Made by a program: the position numbers and the translations under genes | Shown: piece by piece, positions 1-5,952 of the stretch | Layout: each line of letters begins with the position of its first letter | Numbering within the stretch: position 1 is the first letter of the stretch | The notes under the pieces: generated by a model | The model's input: the letters and a program-made list of their open reading frames with translations, nothing else | What the model was told of the DNA's origin: nothing | Databases searched by the model: none | DNA from: Eubacterium sp. | GTDB taxonomy: Bacteria > Bacillota > Clostridia > Lachnospirales > Lachnospiraceae | Reading direction: 5' to 3' | DNA length: 9,653 nt | NCBI GenBank assembly: GCA_020844525.1 | Contig: JAJGAH010000063.1 | Location: 1-9,653, forward strand

Positions 1-113
1 CTCTTGAAATGCTCAAAGAAGCCATGGACAAAAGCAATCCGGAACTGAACGCCGAGGAACCGTTATGGCCCGATGATGAAGATGAATTTGCCAGAATCTG
101 CGGACTGAGGTAA
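1..113 (+). CDS. 3' end of an unrecognised protein (partial)
   Basis: An open frame enters from the left edge and stops at TAA 111-113, leaving the last 36 residues of a protein. The tail is acidic, with a run of Asp and Glu after a Leu-Trp-Pro motif, and ends Ile-Cys-Gly-Leu-Arg. I do not recognise the family and no domain can be judged from this length. It points toward the IS66 remnant, and an inverted repeat begins five bases after its stop. It could be the intact end of a neighbouring gene or part of the decayed material. Confidence 0.45.
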   Translation, partial: LEMLKEAMDKSNPELNAEEPLWPDDEDEFARICGLR

Positions 114-117
114 AATA

Positions 118-182
118 TTATCCTCATCTTTTGAGAGAGCGACATAAGATTTCAGGCCGTTCTTCGTAAAAGATGAGGATAA
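118..182. repeat. Inverted repeat, 15-bp arms around a 35-base loop
   Basis: The arm at 118-132 (core ATCCTCATCTTTT) is the exact reverse complement of 168-182. The intervening 35 bases show no obvious structure. The repeat lies between the stop of the left partial ORF and the point near 200 where homology to IS66 transposase ends. It has no run of T after either arm, so it is not a classic intrinsic terminator. It could be a folded mRNA 3' end, a terminal repeat pair of a small element, or a deletion-junction palindrome. Confidence 0.6.
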
Positions 183-1160
183 AAATATCGTGCGAATAAG
201 GCAGCATTGTTGTCCATAGGAACTTCACCATCCTCCAGGAAGTATCTGAGATACTGCTCCTGGTTCAGACAGTAGGAGAACCCTTTTCCGGTCTTGGTCT
301 TATCCGAGATCAGGGAGTTGTTTTCTTTCAGCCACGTAAAGAAGTCCTCGACAAGAGGTTTCACCAGCAGCTGACGTTGTTCTTTCCGTTTATCCGGAGT
401 CTCATCTGCCTGGAGCACATGATAGCTGTAGAGCTGCTCGTGCAGCCAGTCATACATGACTGCCAGATAGCGCTCGGAACACTGGATCACCCAGTTCGCC
501 ATGACCTGTCTGGAAAGGACAATGCCGTTGCGCTTCAGCTCCTGTTCATGACGGTAGAGGGGAACTGCATTGACATACTTGCTGTTCATGATACCAGCAA
601 CCAGAGAGGGGGTTGCAATACTGTTCCGCAGGAGATCATTTGGCCTGTCTGCCCGGACGATCGTCTGGTTGTCTGTTCCGGCATAGACTTTAATGTGATG
701 TTCCTGAACGATGTACTGCGCAGGCTGGAAACTTAGTCTTTTATAGACTTCATCCGGAAGAACTTTCCATTTATCACCGAAGATCTCATGGAGCTGTTCT
801 TCGCTCAGTTCATGTGTGATCACTTTTACCGGTAAGCTGGCAAGGTCTGTTTCCCGTTTTCTGGCCGGCTTCTTCCGCTTGTATGTGATAGTCTCGATAG
901 GCGGCTCATCCGGTGAAGGAGTTTCAGCATGTACAGCTTCCGCCTCATTGAAGAAGTCATACAGACTCATCTGGCCTTCGATTTCGCAGAGCTTCTCCGT
1001 ATGACGCCCAAAACGGTACTGATTTGCGGCTGCCACCTGTTCAACAAGGTGGTTGATGCTGTTTCAGCTCCTTCAGACGGTCCTGCATGGACAGAAACAG
1101 CATGATCAGAGCCTGTTTGTCAAGCTTGTTCAGTTCGTCTTCCGTATACTTGTGCTCCAT
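152..1160 (-). pseudogene. IS66-family transposase (TnpC type) remnant
   Basis: This is a decayed IS66 DDE transposase. The original start is probably ATG at 1160, opening with M-E-H-K-Y-T-E-D-E-L and preceded by a purine-rich stretch. That frame stops at 1041. The expected continuation (I-N-H-L-V-E-Q-V-A-A-A-N-Q-Y-R-F-G) runs in the neighbouring frame, so there is a one-base frameshift near 1055-1060. The long frame from 1036 reads N-terminal DNA-binding and linker sequence, then the first catalytic Asp in A-D-E-T (residue 211). At about position 394 it jumps directly to the distal K-Q-R-Q-L-x-V-K-P-L-like region, skipping roughly 150 residues including the second catalytic Asp. Homology ends at M-D-N-N-A-A (near 200), just before the catalytic Glu, and the last 15 codons are unrelated. 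IS66 TnpC is usually a little over 500 residues. It cannot be active. The family call is from memory of the motifs. Confidence 0.9.
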
Positions 1161-1182
1161 CGCCTGTCTTCCTGCCTTTTTC

Positions 1183-1202
1183 TACACTCATTTACACTCA
1201 TT
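1183..1202. repeat. Perfect tandem duplication of a 10-mer
   Basis: TACACTCATT occurs twice head to tail (1183-1192 and 1193-1202). It lies 23 bases upstream of the IS66 transposase start on the minus strand. A TATAAT-like hexamer on the minus strand overlaps its right edge. It may be part of the old IS66 upstream region. No function can be read from it. Confidence 0.7.
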
Positions 1203-1788
1203 ATAGAAGAAAACAGGACAAAAAGCGAATCGACTCTCTGAAGGGTACTGGCATAATGACTGTGGATAACTCCTGTATTCTGCAGATATCTTTTCGCTGG
1301 AATGGCGCCGGAAGAAGGTCTCTGACACATAAAACTGTGTTTGACCAGCCTCTGCAAGGATTTCGTTTTCCGAACAGGAATGAAATGCTCGCCCTGCCGG
1401 TGATGCCGCTGTAAAGCTCTGAGGTATCCGTGATCGGATTAAGATGTGCATCCACCACACCCGGCTTTCTGGCATTCTTCGCATTGACGAAGTAGCTGTG
1501 CGCATATGCCGGATCATCCGGTTTCTCCAGATCACCATCTCTCAGCGGAGTTCTGATCGCTGCCAGCGGCGGTACGGATTTGCCGTTGCCCTTGAGCTTT
1601 GCCTCGCCCTCATCGTACGCTGCCTGGATGGCCTTGTTGATGGCGTCAATCGTAGCCGTGTCATCCTTGTTGATGATAAGGGATGCGCTGTACTTCGGTG
1701 TTCCACCGCCCATGGGTGTTTTCGGCTCGTTTATGTTGAGATAGCTGAAAATCGTGTTCGGTCCTGTAATTACCTGTGTCGGTCTCAT
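1201..1788 (-). pseudogene. DUF2815 phage protein, 3' truncated
   Basis: Residues 1-137 follow the DUF2815 pattern, a phage and prophage protein believed to bind single-stranded DNA and usually found next to DUF2800 and a phage DNA polymerase. Diagnostic stretches are K-Y-S-A-S-L-I-I (32-39), T-P-L-R-D-G-D (80-86), the Y-F-V-N-A block (99-103) and Y-S-G-I-T-G-R-A-S-I-S-F (126-137). After residue 137 (about position 1378) homology stops abruptly and 58 unrelated residues follow to a chance stop at 1201. Family members run to about 180 residues, so the C-terminal quarter is gone. The start ATG at 1788 has a GGAG nine bases upstream. The break coincides with the beginning of IS66-side sequence, suggesting insertion followed by deletion. 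Usual DUF2815 neighbours are absent. Confidence 0.8.
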
Positions 1789-1880
1789 AATTCATTTCTC
1801 CTATAAACTTATTTATCATCCCCGGTTGAGTCATATCATTGCTGATCAGATGGATGTATATATGAAGTAATATTTCTCAG

Positions 1881-1897
1881 TTGGCTAATTTGGCTAA
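1881..1897. repeat. Short direct repeat TTGGCTAA x2
   Basis: TTGGCTAA is present at 1881-1888 and 1890-1897, a nine-base period. It lies in the gap between the DUF2815 gene and the MetK-like scrap. It is short and may be chance. No regulator in the window is obviously linked to it. Confidence 0.3.
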
Positions 1898-1931
1898 GGA
1901 TAAAAGACGATTGGATTGAGCGGAATAGGAG

Positions 1932-2012
1932 ATGACGATAATTATTCTGGAAGTTCAGAAGACAAGCGCCTATGGGCACTTCGGGAAGATCGGACTTCCG
2001 TGGGAGATGTAA
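1932..2012 (+). pseudogene. MetK (S-adenosylmethionine synthetase) C-terminal scrap
   Basis: A 26-codon plus-strand frame contains Q-K-T-S-A-Y-G-H-F-G followed by L-P-W-E. This closely matches the conserved C-terminal block of methionine adenosyltransferase (E. coli MetK reads K-E-T-A-A-Y-G-H-F-G-R-E-H-F-P-W-E). The homologous part starts near 1956. An in-frame TAG sits at 1926-1928 and nothing MetK-like precedes it, so the other roughly 360 residues are missing. GGAG directly abuts the ATG, too close for efficient initiation, so I read it as the surviving 3' end of a deleted gene rather than a functional peptide. MetK genes of phage type are known in prophages that also carry DUF2815, which fits the neighbour (established association recalled, not searched). 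Confidence 0.65.
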
Positions 2013-2029
2013 GAAAGTAAAACTATCTC

Positions 2030-2106
2030 TTGCATAATCATCACTTAGAGACTAATATGGAATCAGAAAGTGAAATAAGCGATGAAATAAGCAGGAGGTG
2101 TAAGAG
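2030..2106 (+). promoter_or_regulatory. Promoter, candidate operator and RBS of the dinJ-yafQ operon
   Basis: TTGCAT (2030-2035) and TAATAT (2053-2058) are spaced by 17 bases and could form the promoter, though each is only a partial match to consensus. Downstream, TGAAATAAGC is repeated exactly at 2071-2080 and 2083-2092 (12-bp period). It is a candidate operator for the ribbon-helix-helix antitoxin, since such toxin-antitoxin operons are normally autorepressed. A near-perfect Shine-Dalgarno AGGAGGTG (2093-2100) lies six bases before the antitoxin ATG. Confidence 0.5.
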
Positions 2107-2400
2107 ATGGCAAAATCTGCTGTGAAAGATACAAACTTTAACATGAAAATGAACAGCGAGAAGAAGACAACGCTGACGAATCTGTTCAGCCAGCTGGGCA
2201 TGACGATGCCGGAAGCGGTGAATATCTTTTTCGACAATTGTCTCCTTGTGGGAGGACTTCCGTTTGAGGTCAGACTTCCACGCTATAACCGTGAGACAGA
2301 AGAGGCGATGCAGGAAGCAAGAGACATCATGTCTGGGAAAAAGCAGGTGAAATCCTATCGTTCTGCCCGGGAACTATTCGATGATCTGGACAAAGAATAA
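2107..2400 (+). CDS. dinJ: DinJ/RelB-family antitoxin
   Basis: This 97-residue protein is the probable antitoxin of a type II toxin-antitoxin pair. The N-terminal half (about residues 8-55) has the RelB/DinJ ribbon-helix-helix arrangement: a short strand N-F-N-M-K-M, then two helices with L-G-M-T-M-P-E-A-V-N-I-F. It is followed by the family hallmark G-L-P-F-E-V (50-55). The charged C-terminal tail is the likely toxin-wrapping segment. Expected roles are neutralising the toxin by direct binding and repressing the operon. The ATG is fixed by AGGAGGTG six bases upstream. Its TAA shares one base with the ATG of the toxin gene, which indicates translational coupling and antitoxin-first production. 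Family assignment is strong; the DinJ rather than generic RelB label follows from the YafQ-like partner. Confidence 0.88.
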   Translation: MAKSAVKDTNFNMKMNSEKKTTLTNLFSQLGMTMPEAVNIFFDNCLLVGGLPFEVRLPRYNRETEEAMQEARDIMSGKKQVKSYRSARELFDDLDKE

Positions 2401-2678
2401 TGCTAACCTTAAAGCCAACCACGAAATTTAAAAAGGACTATAAGCGCATGAAGAAGCGGGGATGCGATATAAGCCTGCTGGAGGATGTGATCGATGATCT
2501 GCTTGCAGAAAAGGTCCTTGATGACAAATATAAAGACCATGCACTGGTAGGAAACTATATCGGCTTCCGGGAATGCCACATCCTTCCAGACTGGTTATTG
2601 ATTTATACCATTGACGATCACCAACTGGTTCTTACGGCAGTGCGAACAGGTACACATAGTGATCTGCTTGACATGTGA
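2400..2678 (+). CDS. yafQ: YafQ-family mRNA interferase toxin
   Basis: This 92-residue RelE/ParE-superfamily toxin is of the YafQ type, a ribosome-dependent endoribonuclease that cuts mRNA in the A site. Residues needed in E. coli YafQ appear to be kept: the K-D-H motif (His47), His60, P-D-W (Asp64, Trp65), Arg82 and His86 in R-T-G-T-H. The aromatic residue near the end (Phe91 in E. coli) is Leu90 here. It looks full length and undamaged. The start overlaps the antitoxin stop (TAATG) and has no clear ribosome binding site of its own, so expression should depend on antitoxin translation. It is followed by an intrinsic terminator. In this setting the pair probably stabilises the mobile region. 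Activity is inferred from conserved residues. Confidence 0.9.
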   Translation: MLTLKPTTKFKKDYKRMKKRGCDISLLEDVIDDLLAEKVLDDKYKDHALVGNYIGFRECHILPDWLLIYTIDDHQLVLTAVRTGTHSDLLDM

Positions 2679-2683
2679 TCCTT

Positions 2684-2719
2684 AAGGCATCGACCAATTG
2701 ATAAGGCCGGTGCTTTTTT
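2684..2719 (+). terminator. Intrinsic terminator of the dinJ-yafQ operon
   Basis: The arm 2684-2695 (AAGGCATCGACC) pairs with 2705-2716 through Watson-Crick and G-T pairs with one internal A/C mismatch. The loop is nine bases, and six T follow at 2714-2719. It starts five bases after the toxin stop codon. Placement and T tract fit Rho-independent termination of the toxin-antitoxin transcript. Confidence 0.75.
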
Positions 2720-2940
2720 AATACAGCAAATGATTTTCCATAAAACTCTCGCATGATATTCAGCGATAAAAAGGTGTAAGGTTCATAAACAGGATTTTCC
2801 GGGGTCACGTGCTGAGCCAAGACGCTTCTGCAGAACAATATGTGGTATTTTCGGAAATTCGTGTCCACAACTACTTGTGTTTCACCCTCATTTCTGATTG
2901 AAGCCCGCTCTTGTTCATTAAAGACTCTTCCGCAGACAAT
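2720..2940. other. Intergenic gap between two convergent terminators
   Basis: This stretch separates the plus-strand toxin-antitoxin terminator from the minus-strand recombinase-operon terminator. No recognised gene lies in it. A minus-strand frame is open from about 2940 down to 2632, with a possible GTG start at 2868. It has no good ribosome binding site, runs through the inverse of the toxin terminator into the toxin 3' end, and resembles nothing I know. It is either chance or a gene remnant. Confidence 0.5.
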
Positions 2941-2978
2941 AAAAAAAGACCACCGAAGGAAAAATTCCTCGATGGCCT
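2941..2978 (-). terminator. Intrinsic terminator of the minus-strand ATPase-recombinase operon
   Basis: On the minus strand AGGCCATCGAGGAA (2978-2965) pairs with TTCCTTCGGTGGTCT (2961-2947) with two G-T pairs and one bulged base. A run of seven T follows (2947-2941). It begins 35 bases after the stop of the 129-aa gene. The structure is strong and well placed, marking the end of the operon that starts near 6990. Confidence 0.88.
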
Positions 2979-3012
2979 GTTGCCAGATTCCAAATTCTGT
3001 TAAATTTTCAAA

Positions 3013-3402
3013 TTACGGCTCTCTGATTTCCGGATCCCGGAACTCCTCGTCCCGGATGATCGTCGCTTCCTCCAGCCGGAATTCCACGACCTGCTCGTTC
3101 CCATAATTTGTTCCATAGACCCGGTACGTCTTGCTTTCATCCCAGTGGCAATTTTTGTAGAGCACACGAAGAAAAGCCTTACTGGCGATCTCATACTGCT
3201 GGACCTCCTGAAAGGCTGGTACCTTCAATGCCTCCTTATCGATCGGCGTGGCGACCTGAATGGCCACCTTGTGGTCTCTGGAATTAAAGAGGAACCGGAT
3301 AAATTTCGGATTCTTCAAAGATCTGATGGTAGCCCAATAAATCAGGCTCCTTCCCCGTTTCAGCGAAAAAGAGAGCCCGAGTCTTCTTTCCTGCTCAGAC
3401 AT
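3013..3402 (-). CDS. Small protein made of the recombinase-tail domain (copy 3)
   Basis: This 129-residue protein is the last gene of the operon. I do not know a named family, but residues about 19-117 align by eye with the C-terminal domain of the serine recombinase upstream and with the 222-aa protein between them. Shared pattern: a strand, then x-I-R-x-L-x-N-x-x-(F/Y)-I-R-x-L-x-N near 26-40 followed by a K-V-A-I strand (45-48), W-D-x-x-x-x-Y-R-V-x-G (87-97), and a closing (V/F)-x-(F/L)-x-L-x-(E/D)-A-x-I (106-115). This copy lacks the C-E-K-D motif seen in the other two. There is no signal peptide or membrane segment. GGAGG sits five bases before the ATG at 3402, and the gap from the preceding gene is 12 bases. 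It is perhaps an accessory factor for the recombinase. That role is inference only. Confidence 0.75.
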   Translation of the reverse strand: MSEQERRLGLSFSLKRGRSLIYWATIRSLKNPKFIRFLFNSRDHKVAIQVATPIDKEALKVPAFQEVQQYEIASKAFLRVLYKNCHWDESKTYRVYGTNYGNEQVVEFRLEEATIIRDEEFRDPEIREP

Positions 3403-3414
3403 AATAGCCTCCCA

Positions 3415-4083
3415 TTATTGATTTTGCAGCTGTAGTTCCTGCTGGCCGGCAAATCCGTCCAACGATTGCAAAGAGACCCTGTCCTCGTGTTTTTCGACAG
3501 GTACGCCATAAGTATCCAGATCTCCCGGATAGAAAGGTGTCCTCGACGCCTTTGCCTCCCTCTGCTTCATTGCCTCCAGTTCTTCCGGCGTCATCTCCTC
3601 GCGCAACTTCTCCAGCTCTGCCTTGGTACGCTTCGGCCTCTCACGGAAGATTTCAGCATCGTCCAGCTCAAAGACATAGAGAGTCTCCCCCTGATAATCG
3701 ATGCGGTGGCCAAGGATCTTATAGCGGCACAGATTGTCCCAGCTCATCATCTTGTAGATCATGTTGCAGAACTGCCTGCCGGTGATCTTCCTGCTCTTCC
3801 GCTTGTCATTCTTCTGGATGCACCACCGGAGCGAATCCCTGTCGTCCTTCTCGCATTTTTTGATCACCAGCCGTTTCTGGTCCTGATTGACGAGGATCTG
3901 AATATAGACCGTGTCCTCCAGTCCCTCGATGCAGGCAGTATTGAACGTGATGCTGTCTTTCCGAATGGTCATTTGAGGCTCACGCAGATGCGCGAACAGC
4001 TCCCTTCGGACCGTCTGGTAGCCGTTATAGCTGAATGTCTTCTGAATTTCCGCTTCTTTCTCGTCATCGATAAATGTATCCAT
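3415..4083 (-). CDS. Recombinase-associated protein with the shared domain (copy 2)
   Basis: This 222-residue protein of unknown function is encoded three bases after the recombinase stop, so probably translationally coupled. Residues about 20-146 match the recombinase C-terminal domain: G-Y-Q-T-V-R-R-E-L-F (21-30), I-T-F-N-T-A-C (45-51), K-K-C-E-K-D followed by S-L-R-W (75-87), M-S-W-D-x-x-x-R-Y-K-I-x-G (113-125) and F-E-L-D-D-A-E-I (138-145). After this comes a charged, probably helical stretch (150-180) rich in Lys and Glu, and a polar tail ending in Gln repeats. No catalytic serine-recombinase motif is present, so it is not itself a recombinase. It could bind DNA or pair with the recombinase through the common domain. 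Function is unproven; gene reality is well supported by length, spacing and homology. Confidence 0.8.
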   Translation of the reverse strand: MDTFIDDEKEAEIQKTFSYNGYQTVRRELFAHLREPQMTIRKDSITFNTACIEGLEDTVYIQILVNQDQKRLVIKKCEKDDRDSLRWCIQKNDKRKSRKITGRQFCNMIYKMMSWDNLCRYKILGHRIDYQGETLYVFELDDAEIFRERPKRTKAELEKLREEMTPEELEAMKQREAKASRTPFYPGDLDTYGVPVEKHEDRVSLQSLDGFAGQQELQLQNQ

Positions 4084-4086
4084 AAT

Positions 4087-5952
4087 TTACCCCACATTCG
4101 TTTTCATCTGGGCCGTCACAGACTGGGCTTCCGAGATGATTTCTTTCAGTTCGTCTTCTGTGATATCTGTGCAGTACTTGAAGAATGAGGCAGGACGAAG
4201 GATCTGCCAGTCGCCCTTAAAGTGCGCCAGCTCCAGTTCCTCTGCCGCATCCCGTCCAAACCTCTCGTCTGCGTAAAAGACCACCTTCTCATGGTGGACC
4301 GTACTCTGCTGTTCGATCTCATCTTCTCTGCTTCGGATGACACGGGGAGTGTCGTTCTCACTGCTCTCCGGATCTTCCTCCGTATACGTCACGTCCTGCG
4401 TGATCTCCGGATCCGTAAGATCAAAGAACAGACAGCATTCATCGCCGGAAGAAACAAATCGCCCGACGAACCGATACCTGGCGTCCGGATCCCAGCCCAT
4501 CAGATTACAGAGTGGCTCCACCAGTCCACGGCAGCTCTTTGCCGTGGGTTTGATCATATCGCCTACAAATTTTGCCCACCGGACTGCTGTCGGAGAATCC
4601 TTCTCACAGGGACGCACAGCGATACATTTTTCCTTGGTATTGAGCAGGAGCTCCACATACTCCGTGCGGTTTAACTCCCGTACGCAGTTCGTGTTGAAAT
4701 AGATCTGCCCATTGGAAAAAGTCATGATCGTTTTGTCCGTGGTACTGAAAAGGAAACTCCGGACCACCTCATATCCATCGAGGGCGCTGTCCAGCTGATG
4801 CTTCTTTTCAATCTGCTCATCCAGATCGTCTGTCAGAACACTTCTGGAAGCCTCTTCATAATCTGCTTCCGAAAATCCACGAATATTCCGGTCCACAGGA
4901 ACATAGCCTTTCAGAATCCCCTGATCCACGACAGAAAGAGAAGGAAGCGTTTCTCCCTTCCGGTTCCGGAACTCCACCTCCATCTTTCGATTGGCAGCGG
5001 TCCATACGATCCGGCTCACGATCGGATCATGATGATCTTCCTTCCGTACCCAGGTGCGCTCGCCGTGGTTTACTTTGTGCTTATGGGTCAGGAAATCCGG
5101 CGTATAGGTCTTATGCGCCAGAATGTCTCCACAGTGGCGTTCGTTCCGGATAATGCCCCGGATGGTGCCGCTGTTCCATGTGTTTTTTCCTGAATAAGTC
5201 TTGATATGGAGCGAGGTCAGGAAGTTCGCAATTTCCGAGCAGTTGAAGCCGGTCAGGAAGGAATAGTAGATGAACTGCACCACTTTCGCTTCCTGTTCGT
5301 TGACCACCAGATCACCGTTTTCATCCTGATCGTAGCCATACAGTGGCGGTGTCAGGAAGATGCCGTTCTTGATCCGGTTCTCAAAGCTCCAGTTCATGAT
5401 GTCGCTCTTGGTCCGGGATTCCTGCTCGGCCATCCCTGCCATCATCATGAGGAGGAAGCGCATACCGGGATCAAAGGTATCGATATGCTCGGTCTCAAAT
5501 TTCACTTCCACCGGATGCGGCAGGTTATCCAGAATCTGAATCGTGGCAAGCGTGTCCTTCACATTTCGGGCGAAACGGGAAATCGACTTCGTGAGGATCA
5601 GATCGATCTTTCCTGCCTTGCAGTCCTCGATCATCTGCTGGAAGCCCAGCCGGTGCTCAATATTCGTTCCAGAGATTCCCTCGTCCGCATAAATATTGAC
5701 GAGCTGATAATCCGGCGTGTTATTGATGAGGTCGGTGTAGGTTTTCACCTGTAGCTCAAAACTTGAGGTCTGCTGTTCCTCCTGCGTAGAAACACGGCAG
5801 TAAGCAGCGACCTTTCGGATCGTGCCGGGAGCCTTTCGGACCGCCTCTTTCGGCGTCACTTCATGGATTTCCAGCTCATCAACCTTCTGGTTGTACCGTT
5901 CCCGGATCCGATTCTTTTTCGATGCTCTTGCTGATTTCTTGTTTCTTCCCAT
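4087..5952 (-). CDS. Large serine recombinase lacking a zinc ribbon
   Basis: This 621-residue site-specific serine recombinase would cut and rejoin DNA during integration or excision of an element. The N-terminal resolvase domain (about 46-190) has Y-C-R-V-S-T with nucleophile Ser55, D-E-G-I-S-G-T (90-96), the S-I-S-R-F-A-R-N motif (123-130) and A-E-Q-E-S-R (175-180). The Recombinase domain follows (about 200-320). Typical large serine recombinases then carry a C-x-x-C zinc ribbon. Here no such cysteine set is visible. Instead residues about 392-518 form a domain repeated in the two following genes, and a further acidic, charged tail ends the protein. A GTG at 5961 is possible, but ATG 5952 has AGGTGA five bases upstream and is preferred. 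The gene start overlaps the ATPase gene end by 74 bases. A basic extension of about 45 residues precedes the catalytic domain. Confidence 0.92.
   Translation of the reverse strand: MGRNKKSARASKKNRIRERYNQKVDELEIHEVTPKEAVRKAPGTIRKVAAYCRVSTQEEQQTSSFELQVKTYTDLINNTPDYQLVNIYADEGISGTNIEHRLGFQQMIEDCKAGKIDLILTKSISRFARNVKDTLATIQILDNLPHPVEVKFETEHIDTFDPGMRFLLMMMAGMAEQESRTKSDIMNWSFENRIKNGIFLTPPLYGYDQDENGDLVVNEQEAKVVQFIYYSFLTGFNCSEIANFLTSLHIKTYSGKNTWNSGTIRGIIRNERHCGDILAHKTYTPDFLTHKHKVNHGERTWVRKEDHHDPIVSRIVWTAANRKMEVEFRNRKGETLPSLSVVDQGILKGYVPVDRNIRGFSEADYEEASRSVLTDDLDEQIEKKHQLDSALDGYEVVRSFLFSTTDKTIMTFSNGQIYFNTNCVRELNRTEYVELLLNTKEKCIAVRPCEKDSPTAVRWAKFVGDMIKPTAKSCRGLVEPLCNLMGWDPDARYRFVGRFVSSGDECCLFFDLTDPEITQDVTYTEEDPESSENDTPRVIRSREDEIEQQSTVHHEKVVFYADERFGRDAAEELELAHFKGDWQILRPASFFKYCTDITEDELKEIISEAQSVTAQMKTNVG

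Noticed and set aside
1188..1538. Minus-strand ORF of 116 codons
   Set aside because: It is an out-of-frame shadow across the DUF2815 remnant and the IS66 upstream region, with no similarity I recognise.
2632..2868. Minus-strand ORF starting at GTG
   Set aside because: It runs antisense through the toxin terminator and toxin 3' end, lacks a good RBS and shows no recognised similarity. It is kept only as a note on the intergenic gap.
3466..4188. Plus-strand open frame of 240 codons
   Set aside because: It is antisense to the 222-aa gene and the end of the recombinase. The minus-strand genes have good spacing and mutual homology.
5206..5754. Plus-strand open frame of 182 codons
   Set aside because: It is antisense to the catalytic and Recombinase domains of the first serine recombinase, and no independent signals support it.
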